A stretch of 64,000 nt of DNA from Ceriagrion tenellum (Eukaryota > Arthropoda > Insecta > Odonata > Coenagrionidae), in contig OY720636.1 of NCBI GenBank assembly GCA_963169105.1, positions 148,947,941 through 149,011,940 on the forward strand, given 5' to 3'. The position numbers were made by a program, and so were the translations under genes. Below the pieces are notes generated by a model that ran no database searches, was not told the origin of the DNA, and worked only from the letters and a program-made list of their open reading frames with translations. How positions within the stretch are numbered: position 1 is the first letter of the stretch; each line of letters opens with the position of its first letter. Below, in pieces: positions 19,090 to 30,745 of the stretch.

Positions 19090-19160
19090 TGTCGTCAATC
19101 ATGACAAGCAACGCGGCGAATACCCGAAAGATGGAGAAATCATCGCACTTCTTCCCCTAT

Positions 19161-20848
19161 TCTATCTGTCGCCACCCTCGCGATCTCATCCATCACAGCA
19201 ACAAAAAGTATGGGTGAAATTGTACTCCCTTGCGTTGAACCACTTTTTTACTCCATCAAGCCTGTTCTTTCAGTTCCAATCTTTATTCGTACATTTGTAC
19301 GGAGCTCACTCTTTATTCGTACATTTCCTTTGCCGCAATCACTGAGCATTCTTTGATTGCCTTACTAGCCATAGCCTGTCATACTTTGTTTCTGCGCACG
19401 CTGTCATAATCTTTCTCGATATCTAGGAGAGCCTACACTTGATCCTTTCCATGCTCATAGTGATTCTGTTGTCGTTTCCTTACTACAAACACAATATCCA
19501 ATGTTGACCTCCCTGGTCTGAAGCCATACTGTTGTTCGTTCAGTCCATTTTCAACCATATCTCGGATTCTTCATCTCAGGATTTTTCCGTATATTTTGAC
19601 ACAGTGGCACATCAGTACGATTCCCCTGTAATTTTTAAAACTATTTTCTGTTCACTTTTTAAAGACGGGCGCTGTTATTCCTTTATTCCAGTCGTTTAGG
19701 GTTCTTCTTTCCTCCCTTCTATCCTCATCACACGATATATCCAGTACCTCCCTACCTCTCCTGCTGCTTTTATCATTTCCACGCTCACTTCATCTATGCC
19801 AGGGGCCTTTCCTCCCTTCATAATAGCCAGAGCCTCCTCTGCTTCTGACTGTGTCAGTTCCTTATCCACCTCCAGCTCTTCGAAGTCGGCATCATCTTCT
19901 TTAGGTAACTTTCTCTGAACTGTCCAGTTGCGGCTTAACATGTGCAGGAAAGAATCCTTCCATGTCACTTTCAGTTTTTCCTTATCGTGGACCTCCATTC
20001 TGCTTTATTCCATCATAACAGTGTTCTCGTCCATTTCATCTCTTTTCCCTTTCACCATTCTGTACAGCACTTTCCTGTTTCCTATTCTGTCTTCCTCCAT
20101 AATCTTTGTCCATTTCTACATCTACATCTTTGTCCATTTCTCAATCCACAATCTCTTCTCTTCGATTATGATGGTTTTGACTACTTAATTTCATTCATTG
20201 CACTTGTCCTTCGCCTCAGTAGTGCATCGCAGGAACCAGGTCTTGAAGGCCCTTTTTATCTTTAAAACTGCCTCTTTTACCGTTTATATCCACCATGGGG
20301 TCTCCATCCACTAATTTATCCTTTATGTTCTACCACATTCTTGTTCTTAAGCTTCTACTTTGGTTGTCCTAATTCTTTCTCACTCCTCTTACACTGAACG
20401 TGGTTCCTCTGTTGGCTGTTTACTCTTCACAGTTCCTTGGTACTCTGCTTTTCTCTCTTTCTCTTTTGATTTCCACACATTTTGCATTTCTCCCGTTGTT
20501 TATTTCTTCTCTTTTCCGACATACCTTTGAGTGACAGTACCAGTTGCCGGTGGTTTTTGTCTAGACACACTGATGGTATCACCTTCACATCAGTTACATT
20601 CCTCTTCCTATCTTCACCAAAAACCATATCGTCCACCACTGACTTTCTGTCCCTGTCGTTGCTATAACATGATATCTTGTGACTTTCCCTCTTTTTACAT
20701 CATGATTTCCAAATCATCAGTCCATTCCTTTCACAGAACTCTAGCAGCCGTTTCCCTTTCTCGTTCCTGCTTCTCCATCGTTCTGCACCTAACACACTTT
20801 CATATCCTTGTATTTCCTTACCTACAAGTGCATTTAGGTCCTCCATGA
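19161..20848 (-). mobile_element. RTE-like LINE, endonuclease C-terminal half to RT (minus)
   Basis: Reading down from 20848 gives MEDLNALVGKEI, RLLEFCERNGLMIW and VVDDMVFGEDRKRNVTDVKV (second half of the APE endonuclease). Then ELTQSEAEEALAIMKGGKAPG (19696-19998) and a QYGFRPGRST-type block with NIGYCVC follow in broken frames. QGSTISPILFVAVMDEIARV lies just before 19161. It continues at 16748-16696 as FADD after removing PLE-D. Many stops and frameshifts show an old copy. It begins abruptly at DLNA; the missing endonuclease front half is on the plus strand at 16338-16695. Confidence 0.8.
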
Positions 20849-21115
20849 TTCAAAGTTACGAGTTATTCACTTCGGAGTCATCTGAAGTAAATTCTGCTGC
20901 TGGGCAGGGAGACGGGCTCTTCCCAATCCTATTTAATATTGTGGTAGAGGAAGCACTAGAAAAAGTGGCAGAGATGGACCTTGATATCAGAATTGAAGCC
21001 AAGATAAACCTTTTAGTCTTAACAAATGATGTAGCACTATTCGCAGAAAGTTTAGAAGAAGTGACAAGGCTCACCAAATTATTTATGGAATAAACGTAAA
21101 AAATAGGAATAAAGA
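20849..21115 (+). mobile_element. LINE RT fragment (plus strand)
   Basis: The plus strand encodes GQGDGLFPILFNIVVEEALE, then LLVLTNDVALFAESLEEVT (an ADD-like block with N for D) and KIGIKINYSKT, the RT catalytic region of an RTE/R4-like LINE. It abuts the minus-strand endonuclease at 20848 and is bounded by sequence of the next CR1 tail at 21170. The FADD to LTND change means it is inactive. Confidence 0.75.
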
Positions 21116-21169
21116 TAAATTACTCAAAAACAAGTATATGTATGTCACAAGAACTCCATACAAAAATAT

Positions 21170-23190
21170 AGGTTCCACATCCACATGTACTAATTATTCT
21201 GCTAGCCAACACAAGGGTGTTTGGCGGGGGTTAACTTATTACCAACATGAACTACAGTGAAGAAATTTACTTTCACCAACTTGCACCACATAATGGGTAT
21301 ACTACAAATGCTACAGAAAACTACTAAAAAATATATATCTATAATTTAACATTGTAAACGTGACGTAAGAGTCACGCAGGGATAATGCAAAGAACGGTAT
21401 GAGCACTGCTTGGTAGGTTTAGAAACATTCAGTAGGCGCATATGACTAAATCAGCTACAATACCTATCAATTAACCTACTTCAAAGTCTCAACGCAGCCA
21501 TTATGGTCTCTTATCGATCGCGGGAAAAACAAAATTTTAAACCTTTCTGTTATACAATCTATTTCCCTTATTTAATTATCATGATCTGATATAGCGTATA
21601 GTATGCTGGAGTTCGTAAGATAGTGAAAACTTCTTCTGCGAACAAATCTGTTATGAATTTACTTATAAGAGTGAGTATAATTTCAACCGACGGTCCGATA
21701 GCGATTCCCATCCTAGTTTTTGCAAGAGGTCTGTCACACGAAAATATTATATTATTGTAATAATAAAATATTATAACGGCCTTTCATTTGTCTTGTTGAT
21801 CTTCTCTGCGTGGTTTCTGACTCCGTTTTTAAGTCTACCTGACTAGGATCCCAAACACTGGCAGTGTATTCTAGGTGGGGAGAAGTTGCTGATTTCTCTA
21901 AATTTATCGTCGCACTTTCCAAACACTTTAAAAAAATCCCAATTTAAGATTAGCCTGACCAGTTATTTCCCGAATATGTTTGCTCCACCTGAGATCATTA
22001 GTTAGTTTAACTCCGAGGTATTTTACAGATTCTAGAGTATCTAATTGGGTATTTTGTACGCAATAACTACTGAGGGGGGGTTTTTCTTTCCAGAATAAAG
22101 CATTTTTTCAAGTTTAATTCTAGTTACTATGCAAAGCACCATGGTTGAATTGCCTTAAGGGCCTTTGTTAAAGCTTCATTATCAGTATCGTTACACTACG
22201 GTATCGTCTGCAAACAGTCGGAGTTTAATGTCGTTTAACATCGTTAATATACAGAGGGAATTGAAGTGGACACTCCCCTGTGGGACACCGAAGTAACTAA
22301 CCTCATTTAAGATGGCACCGTCTAGTACTACTCTCTGAACGCGATCGGTAAAAATTCTCTGATCCAGGAAATTATATCGTCGTCTAAGCCGTAAGATTTT
22401 AGTTTAATTTATAATTTACTGTGAGACACTTTATCAAATGTTTTTTTAAAGTCGAGAAAAATCGTGTCTACTGAAGCGTTATCTTCACCGGATACTAAAT
22501 TATCGTGGTTAAACAGTTGAGTTTCGCAGAATATTTCTTTCCTGAATTCGTGTTGTGTTTTCATCAGCAAGTTCTGCGTATCTAGGTGTTTCATGACTGA
22601 GCTTACATTTATATGTTCAAAGACTTTGCATAAGGTAGATGTTAGGGATATCGGTCTGTAATTTGATGGCTGCTCCTTATAATCACTTTTAAATATGGTG
22701 TTTACATTGGCAATTTCCCGGTCTTTTGGTACTACGTGTTCCTTGATGGATTTTATAAATATTATCTGCAAGCAGGGGCTTATATATGAAGCTGTTTCTC
22801 CATACACGCGGGAGGAATTTCTTCAGGACCGGGTGACTTATTTGGACTGAGTGATTTTAATAATTTTCTATTCCGCGAGCTGAAATATCAATAGGCAGCA
22901 TCGTTCTCTGGTAACGATCGTAAATGCATTTGGTTCATCCCGTAACTATTCTACTAGTTTTCTTCTTGAAGTCCATAAATGCATTCTTAAACTCTTCCTT
23001 TGTAGTGACTTTAGACAACTTGTATTTCTCAATAATTAACTCGCAATCTTCACCTGATAAATCTGCACAGATTTTTTCCATCTTGGCATGGGATGCTCTC
23101 TATCGCCTCAGCGATTTTCTCTCTTCCGCGTCGTACCATCTCGGTTCGCTACTCTCTTTTTTTACTTTACTTGGGATATATTATTAATTG
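21170..23190 (-). mobile_element. CR1-like LINE (family 2), 5'-truncated
   Basis: The minus strand shows, from 23190 down, PRWYDAEERKSLRR (linker after the endonuclease) and NYRPISLTSTLCKVFEHI (22600-22700). DTIFLDFKKTFDKVSHSKL and FGVPQG (about 22290) follow, then an ADDT block near 22200 and LTKALKAIQPWCFA. The WESL-type C-terminus near 21700 and a 3' UTR shared with 4880-5290 complete it. Stops and frameshifts are frequent. Confidence 0.85.
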
Positions 23191-23383
23191 ATTAATGTAT
23201 GATCGAAAGTAAAGTTTTCCAAGAACCCTCTGCATATAACTTAATTATTGGCTCTTGAAAGACGGGATAGGAATTTTTAGATGAAATTTGAACCCTTTGA
23301 GATCAGCTCTTTTAAAAATAAAGAATTTTCTTATTGGTTTGAGCTTTTATTGACATTGTAGTTCCCTACACATTGACGGGCAT
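23191..23383. other. Unassigned short spacer
   Basis: Nothing is recognised between the CR1-like LINE and the next LINE fragment. Confidence 0.3.
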
Positions 23384-24075
23384 GAATTTGAAGATGTAGA
23401 CTATGTTAAATACTTGGGAATTTGAAATTCAAACATGGCGGGTGAATTTTTGAAGAAATTGCCATGAGATAAATTTAGCCTGGACCGGGAAATGAACCAC
23501 GGACCTTTGGTTTGCCAATGCGCAGACCACTACGTTATCCAGGCTTCCTAATTCCCATGGCAATTTTGGTGGATACAAAGCAACTAGATCTTAGGCCCTT
23601 GCGGTCCATCAAAGATGGCAATGAAAGGGAGAAGAGGACTTCAAAGAAGCCACAACCAAGAGTCAGTATCCTTCACCAGCACATATGCCGTGCTCAGCCA
23701 TTTGAAATTTAAACATGGCGGGTGAATTTTTGAAGAAATTGCCATGAGAAAAATTCGGCCTGGACCGGGAACCGAACCACGGACCTTTGGTTTGCCGGAC
23801 CAATGCGCAGACCACTGCGCTATCCAGTCTTCCCAATTCCCATGGCAATTTTGGCGGATACAAGGCAACTAGATCTTACTTAGGAATTATTATATCAAAT
23901 GACGACAGAGAAGAAGCAGAGATTTAAAAAAAAACCGATTAACTCTAGCCAATAGATGCCTGCATGCATGCCACAGACTCCTATCTACGAAATCCCTGTC
24001 GTATGAAAATAAGATTGTTCATTTTAATCTGCCCTGTACTGCTCAATGGACCTGAGGCATAGAAACTGAATAAGA
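23384..24075 (+). mobile_element. RTE-like LINE RT C-terminal fragment, split by a SINE dimer
   Basis: The plus strand reads FEDVDYVKYLGI up to 23422 and resumes at 23877 as YLGIIISNDDREEAEI, TLANRCLHACHRLL, TKSLSYENKIVHF. This is the YLG-block and following helix region of an RTE-like RT. The two halves are joined exactly by a target duplication, so the LINE was already in place when the SINEs landed. Confidence 0.8.
23423..23876 (-). mobile_element. tRNA-derived SINE, head-to-tail dimer
   Basis: Two units in minus orientation each begin TAAGATCTAGTTG. The first is complete (23876 to 23596, 281 bases); the second (23595 to 23423, 173 bases) lacks the 3' part. The complete unit has a perfect pol III A box TAGCGCAGTGG (minus strand of 23812-23822) and a near-consensus B box (minus strand of 23768-23778). 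The 12-mer tactt[g/a]ggaatt flanks the pair at 23411-23422 and 23877-23888. The A box of the truncated unit is mutated. SINEs are copied by LINE machinery. Confidence 0.85.
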
Positions 24076-24249
24076 AGGGGGACAAAAACTAGTTGTATTT
24101 GATAACATGGTGTTTTATTTGCTGCGATGTCTTGAGAACTCAGAGTTTTTGGCTCTCTATCTCCTTGACGATCGATAGCATTGTTGAAGCCGAACCTCAT
24201 ATGGATATATTGTGAAAAGAACCCTTAGCGTATCGTTAGAAGTGTAGAG

Positions 24250-24535
24250 TAGTTTTAATTGCCATTGGTTGGATTGGAATGGGTATTTGGGGAGGTGACC
24301 GACAACTAAGGTCATATGCGCCAGGGGGGACAGGTAAGGGAGGAAGGGTGTAGGGAAACCCGGCGTCGGCATTAGCCTGCTCTTAGCGGATGGCGCCTAG
24401 GGGACCATAGTTTAATGTCTCATCCGACGGACTGAGTACTGCACTTGAAATGACCTCGACAAGACACTGAAGTAGGGATTGGATGTCTTCTGAAGAATAT
24501 CCTCCTCTGCAGGGATTTGAACTCTATAAAGTATG
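24250..24535 (-). mobile_element. tRNA-derived SINE (second family), head-truncated
   Basis: It is the reverse complement, with some divergence, of the SINE at 48291-48600. It carries the B box GGTTCAAATCC-like sequence (gggatttgaactc on the plus strand near 24518) and the shared body (gtctcatccgacgg, gcattagcctgctctta, gtatttggggaggtgaccg). The A-box end is missing beyond 24535. Confidence 0.8.
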
Positions 24536-27297
24536 GGAAAGAGCAAACGCCCGAAAAAAACGAAAGCACAGTACCAAATCCTCTCCGCCATAATGACCGA
24601 TTTCACAGATTCGGAAAAAAAATCAGTGAAATGGCTTAATGATATGCATCATTTAGCGACTAATCGGGCAAATTCCACTTCGTAAAAAACCCATAAATAA
24701 GACGTAGTGAGTAAATACATTCATTTAATGAGTAAAACTATGAAAATGCCATAAGGTCTTCAATATAAAACATCATTTTCTGATTTGAACGCCCGTTTTC
24801 ATTTGAATTATTTGGATATCATGAATTGTCGTTTGGTTTTCAGTTTTTTACCTTTTAGATGCCAACTCAACAGGTTTTTCTTTTTATTTCATTTTCATTT
24901 TAAAACCAAATCGTTCGAAATTAAGTTAGTTACGTCTCAAAGGATTCTATTTAATCCAATTCAAAGCAGCGTCTCAGTCACTGCCTTTAAATGAATGGCC
25001 CTATTAATTAGAAGCGCAGCCTAAAATTGTAAGTGTGCTATTAGCGTTATCCGCGTCGCCATTGCTGGGTTATTAATAGATTGACGTTGTCAAGTGTCAC
25101 TGAACGGGCAGCGATTTCGAAGGGGTATTGTTGCAGCTATAATGTATCCACTTATGGTTGAATATTGACTGTCATTGTCTTAGTCGCTTGGATTTGGCTA
25201 CGAAAGAATTGATAGGTCAATGTGTCTCTGAGCGGACTGCGATTCCAAAGCGGTTTTGTTGCTTCTATAAGCTATCCATTTACGTTTGAATGTCGAAGCC
25301 TTCACCGTTAAGATTATGAATGGGAAGTAAGATTATTTTTTGTGTACATAGAACTACCATTTATATTATTTCTTACTTTTACCCCTCCCATTGAGGATCA
25401 ATGGACGTTACGGCCAATTCAATAATATAAAAACAAATGTGAATACCTTGGCGTTCGCGGGAATCCTTGTCCTATTATCGACCCCAAGCGGCCATCTTCA
25501 TGGTTTAATATAGGATTCAGCAGCAGCAGCAATCATTTAAAAACAGCTATGCCAGAGGGTGCATCCAGCACAACCAATGTGTTTTTAGCCCTTTTCCAGT
25601 TGCCGGTAATGTCACTGTCTTCCACACATCGGCTCGACCAACGTTGTGTAAACACAAATGCCAAACATCGTACAACGCATGGAATATACTTTGTAATCTC
25701 ATTTACGTTCGTCAAAACTTGTGTTTACTTGATGATGAATGAGGTCAAATGCTCCTTCAGACTTGCAAACCTCTCCTTAGTCTTTCGAACTGAAATCTCT
25801 CCTACGATCTCGTCTCAGTTTCAGCTAAGGCGCCCTTGCAAAGTGATTCTCTCGTCATGGGCCTAAGCCGTTAGTAGCCGTACTAAGGAATCTATGAATA
25901 CGGCCGTATGCATTTTCATAGCAACCTATCCGAGTAATTACTCCATGAATATGTTTTCCATGAATATATATTATGGATTTAAATGTTTGGAATTGTTGCC
26001 TTGGCTACGTGTTGCCTAAATTTCCACTTTAAGTTCACCCAGTCCTTGGCGCCACTTCGAATATAGTGTTTTCAGTTGAATCGTAAACAGACGTAGTTAG
26101 TTGTTGTTGACGTGAGATCGAAGAGATATGAATTTCTTGTTGCTTAGAATAATATCTTGCTATTTTTGTGACCTAAAAGTAAATTTGTAAATACTAGAGA
26201 GAAAATATCTATTACATGAAATGTGTAAGAGATTTATGAAACGTCCATCGTGTGCCGACGACGATGTTTGCCAGACTCTGATTCTAATTTGAATGCATTA
26301 AGCCCGTTCGGCTTAAATAAAGAATTTAGAATGACTTGTTTAAACAGAACTTGCGTCATACAAGGCTACAAAAGAGGGTATGCGTCTACGAGGATCCAAA
26401 ACAGGAGACTTGGATTGAAAAATAAGAATCTGTTCAAGGCGGCGGTAAGTGCATTCCTTTTTACCTACACTGCAATGGCGGCCATTGGGAATACTCATTA
26501 AGATACCACATGTCAAGTGTATAATCACGTCCAGCGTGTAGTACTACATTTTTTATCCACTGCATTATGATTACTTGTAAGCAAAACAAGTAAGACGTGT
26601 TTATTTACAAACTATCGACTTTATTTACATTTGAACTTCCGTCTTTCATCACTAGGCGGCACCACATTCCAAAAATTTGTTTGTTTACGGAATTCTAGAC
26701 AACAGTTTTAGGCGATGAGATAACAATATATATTCATGATGCTTTCGTTGCCTCGGCTCTGTCATGAAGCGGAGGTCACGTTGGTTGTGGAATCGCGCGA
26801 TTGTCGGCGCCTGAGCATTGGAGGAATCAGTCATTTTGAAGGACTACATTTTGGAGGGGGCGTCACGCGTTGAGGAAGGCCACCTCACGACCCCCTCATA
26901 CACCCCACCCACTCCTCTTCCTTTGACAGCTGACACGCCCCTTTCCTTTCCAACGGGAAACCAACACTTCTTCTTCCCTTCGCTCCTCTCTTTCGCACTG
27001 TATATTTGGGATGTGTGACGCATATCCACGGATTCTCTGCCAATGACCGACGAATTCAGCTAATTGAGTTACACCGAGTTATATGGAATTTCTTCGACTT
27101 ATATAGCAGTATGTAAGGTAATATGAGCGATATATCATATGCACAGAATACAGTGAATTTTGCCACATTTCAAACAACTACTGCTAACGATTTCTTGCGC
27201 ACTAAAACATAACCGCACTCTTTTTCTGCGTATTTGCTAAGAAATATAATCCATATCCCATGGTATGTGGAGCGATTATACACTCCAGAGAGAATAC
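24536..27297. other. Unassigned sequence
   Basis: No gene, RNA or bounded repeat is supported across this 2.7-kb stretch. Two sub-regions (24990-25180 and 25180-25330) share a loosely similar pattern (gcgatttcgaagggg, then gcgattccaaagcggtt), suggesting an old duplication. A CpG-richer patch lies near 26760-26900. Confidence 0.35.
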
Positions 27298-27432
27298 ACT
27301 CTACAGTTTTACGTTTCACTTCGTGGAAGTTAATGGTATCCATATTTAGAGAATACAATTTCGTACTTTTGCACAGGATTTTATTTTGTGTGGTACGACG
27401 TTTCACCGACTTGCGGCATCATCAGGTATCTG
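27298..27432 (-). repeat. Penelope-type terminal arm (PLE-E, single arm)
   Basis: It matches the left arm and left extension of PLE-F at 54040-54165 (cacttcgtggaagtt, atccatatttagaga, gtgtggtacgacg). On the minus strand it carries CTGATGA, a short CCG/CGG stem and GAAAC (27400-27425), intact in both boxes. No inverted partner is seen within 1 kb, so it is a solo or truncated end. Confidence 0.7.
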
Positions 27433-28924
27433 CATAAGCTGCAATTCGCAAATCAGGTGTCTGAAACGCGTAGAAATCGGTAGAAAATGAATATGAAATT
27501 ATTTGTGTGTTTGCTCAGTCATTTTTACAGATAAATCAATAAATACCTAAGTAATTTTAATAGAATCGCAAATAACCTGCAACATAGGCGTAGACGTTTT
27601 CACCATGGGAAAATTCAATGAAATAGGACTTTTATAGATATATTTATCTAACTACCGAGGATTTCAGTAATAAAATACATTGTTGCACCATTAGTAATCC
27701 AATATTTTCTTCATGCTTCTTGCATCCCCGTGGCCGGAATATGCTTAGTAAGGGACCAATGAGCTTCTATGGACCGATAGGTTACCAATTATGGCCAATT
27801 TATACAACGTTGAACGAATGCTCATTTTTAGTCTTAACATTTTAACATCTATAATGAAAAGATTGAGAATGAAAAAGCAAAATAAATTATTTTAAAACGT
27901 TTTAAACATTTTTTTCGAGATTTAAACAGTAAATCATCCAAATATCTTCTTGTGAGATCCGAATCCATTGATAGACATGATAATGACATTATTCGATCGT
28001 CCAACACAGTTGATCTGCATACATTATTTTATCCTTCTAAGAACAGCAAAGGACCTTTCTCACCCAAAATTTGCTGCAATTGCTGTGATAAATATACAGT
28101 ACGTGACATAGAAATATTTGGAAAAATATTAGTTAATTTTTAAAGCTGGCAGCAAGTTAATTCGTTCTCATTTCTATTATAACTTAATGCAAAGTGCATA
28201 TTTGGAAAAATTAATGTGAAATAATGAATTGAAATATATCCCTCCTGTCTCCTCCACCCCTGAGGCTCCTGGCGATGCGAGGCCCAGGGCTGTAGCCCCC
28301 TCTTAATCCAGGCGTGAGCGAGCGTTTGGGCGAGTCTATTGGTTCCAAATGGCAGCTAAATTATTTGACGTCACGGACTGCTTTGCCTTCCGTACTTCTC
28401 AAAGTGCGTTTCCGATGGGAGGCACTAGCTCGGACAACTACCTCCCTGGAATGCGATCTTTTTTGTCAAATTAATTTGGAAGAAAACCTCGCATGTCTTG
28501 CGAAACCGTCACTTGACTGACTGCGAATCATTTTTCTGATGTTATCCGCTGAATTCTTGGCGTAGTAGAGTCTTGATGCTGCCATTCTCCATCAATTTTG
28601 GACGAGGAATATTCATGCAAAAAAACGTGGTTTTTCGACTAAAATGCTGCCCTGCTCATTAATGAATGTGAAACACCACACCCATACGGTGGATTTTTTT
28701 TAAAGAGGGAAGGCTGAGAGGGCGATCTTCCGTTTGCGATGAATGTTGCACAATGGACTGATATGCTCCGATTTTAAAAACTGACATGATATAACATGGA
28801 TTGCTGAAGATAATTTACCAACGCGTCCCTGAGTCCGACATCGTAATGTCCACTGAATATGTCATCACAATCTTCAGCTGCATCAGCTCTCCGAAGGATT
28901 AATCCGAAGTCACTTTTACCTTGA
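27433..28924. other. Unassigned sequence
   Basis: It is AT-rich with short open frames only. A GC-richer patch at about 28245-28320 includes gcgaggcccagggctgtagc, which looks repeat-like but has no partner in the window. Confidence 0.3.
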
Positions 28925-29541
28925 CATTACATTTATTACCTTAACTTCAGATGTATCGTGGGGAACGCACATACAAAACATATGCGGCACAGCATTAAAG
29001 AAACTTGGTTTTGTTAAGCGTATAATAGGAAGGTCCTCGGATGAAAAAGTAAAAGAGAGATGCTACTTCACTCTAGTTAGGCCACACCTCGAATACGCCA
29101 CGAGCATTTGGGTCCCTGGTCATAAAGATTTAACCAAAAAAATAACAAAATACAAAGAAAAGCAGCACGCTTCGTTAAAAACTGATACGAACGAACATAT
29201 AGTGTTACACAACTATTAGAGGGATTAAGGTGGGAGCCCCTAGAGACTCGGAGGCTGCACGCTAGGCTTAGACTGCTTGATAAATGCAGAACTGATACTT
29301 TTCAGAGCGCCACAGAGAATATTCTCATGGCGCCTCACTACATCTCTAGATGCGACAGACGCGATAAAGTAAGAGAGATACTCTGCCGAACAGATAGGTA
29401 CAAAAACTCGTTCTTTCCGCGCAGAATAAGCGACCACAATAGAAACTGAGCTCCTCCAAATACACTCTCATAGGACATGTCACCTTTTCACCTCCAAAAC
29501 TTTTACATCTTTATACGGCTGGTGACCTACCACCCCCTGCC
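28925..29541 (+). mobile_element. CR1-like LINE 3' end (family 1)
   Basis: The plus strand reads TLTSDVSWGTHIQNICG, KLGFVKRIIGRSSDEKVKER and YFTLVRPHLEYATSIW, then the C-terminal tail (LEGLRWEPLETRRLHARL) in broken frames. The 3' UTR follows (ggctggtgacctaccacccc). The tail stops at ccccctgcc without the cacgcccatgcgg and TGTAGAT end found in other copies, and sequence of another element starts at once. Confidence 0.85.
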
Positions 29542-30315
29542 GGAGCTGTCGGAGGATGGCCCCGTGACGCCTGTAAGCAAGGACGTGAGCACACCTCCTG
29601 ACTAGAGGGACGCTGATCCCGAGGTTAGACGGTGATGGAGGGCGGGAATTTTTTTTAGAACGTCCAGCGGATTGTGCCCTCATTGCGGAAGAGGGTAAGG
29701 AGAGACGGGGCGTACCAACGGGTCACCTCCTGGTGTATACCAGGAGGATTGTTACCCAATACCACGGCTGCGATACGTACAGTGCTTGGAGATACCGTCT
29801 GCTCCAGGCTGCGGGTGTTGGCCCATGTCGGCACCAACGATGCGTCCGAGCGTGGAGCTGATGATGTATTAAATTCCTTTAGGAATTTAAACTCAGAGGT
29901 AGAACGCGTCCAGAGGGCATCTGGTGCCGTTTTGCGGCTGACCATTTGTAGTGTTGTTCCGCGGACTGACCGCGGTCACCATGTTTGGAGTAGAATTGAC
30001 TGCCTGAACAGGAGGCTGTGGGAATTTTGTGTAGGCATAGGAGCAGAATTTGTAGATCTTTGACCGGTGCTCGGATCGTGTCCTCCCTCAACCGTTCTGG
30101 GGAGCATTACTCAACCCAGGCGTCAGAACGGGTGGCTCGTAGGATTTTCGAGCATTGTAGGTATTTTTTAGGCTAGAGAGTAGATCATTCAATGGGATTC
30201 AACAGTATCGACCCGATAACAGCCTACGAGTGAATCCGTATAACGCAGGCCTTCATTACTGAAAAAAACTTAAATAGGGAAGCACTAGTAAATAAATGTC
30301 ACTTGTATAACGAAT
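29542..30315 (+). pseudogene. CR1-like LINE ORF1 fragment with SGNH-esterase domain
   Basis: It is homologous to 37361-38145. The open frame at 29674-30063 encodes VLAHVGTNDASERGADDVL, where GTND is the conserved block III of SGNH hydrolases, then NSFRNLNSEV and IDCLNRRLWEF. CR1 ORF1 proteins are known to carry such an esterase domain. The upstream part has a stop (cctgactag) and no start. It joins a LINE 3' end at 29541 without the normal LINE terminus. Confidence 0.8.
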
Positions 30316-30569
30316 ATTGAGAAGGGTGATGGGGTTTCCGAAATATTACACTGTCATGCATGAAGGGGAGTGTCGAATAATGACATACCTTGTCTAAAGT
30401 AACACATAAATGGCCTCTTAGCGTACTGTGGGGAGGGGGAGGAAACCGGCTCGGCCTAATTTTTTGTGTGAAGCTGTTGAATTCGTTCAAAATAAGCAAC
30501 GTGAGCTTCTTATCAATGAGCTACTGAAAAATTTCAGTAAGCAGGTTTGGCGCCTGCCTGCATGAAAAT
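30316..30569. other. Unassigned spacer
   Basis: Nothing is recognised. Confidence 0.3.
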
Positions 30570-30745
30570 CAACAACTTTGACCAAAACTACGGGTGCCGT
30601 TATCGTCGTTCTTTTGTCGTTCAGCGCACGTTCACTTTGCTCCAGATCTGTTACCAAGAGCGCAGTTGCCTCCTTTTGACGAGCGGAAGGCGAGTGCACT
30701 GCTCTGTTGTGAAATTATTTGTGCACTCTATAGGTTATGGAAGCC
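30570..30745 (+). repeat. Diverged direct repeat, copy 1
   Basis: It aligns with 31755-31935 in order: gtgccgttatcg / atgccattatcg, cagatctgtt / ccgatctgtt, aggcgagtgca in both, tgtgcactctata / agtgctctaca. The match is gapped and clearly old. No family is recognised. Confidence 0.5.

Larger units (their letters stand above)
16762..19147. mobile_element. Inverted Penelope-like element dimer (PLE-D) with 13-bp target duplication
   Basis: Two almost identical PLE copies lie head to head. The left copy is on the minus strand (arm 16793-17944), the right on the plus strand (arm 17997-19147), with a 52-base centre. The 13-mer cttcttcccctat flanks the whole unit at 16749-16761 and 19148-19160. A one-sided 31-base left extension (16762-16792, containing tttcccgcgac) precedes the left arm. 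The arms differ by a one-base change in an A/T run near 17078 and little else. Both copies start within the RT, so they are 5'-truncated. The target is an RTE-like LINE on the minus strand. Confidence 0.9.

Noticed and set aside
16793..19147. Assembly-artefact palindrome
   Set aside because: The 13-bp target duplication around the whole unit, the one-sided left extension and the 52-base unique centre are not expected from an assembly error; it is kept as a real dimer pending long-read confirmation.
23641..23868. Overlapping minus-strand open frames
   Set aside because: They are translations of the SINE dimer.
29480..29945. Minus-strand open frames
   Set aside because: They are shadows of the CR1 ORF1 esterase fragment on the plus strand.
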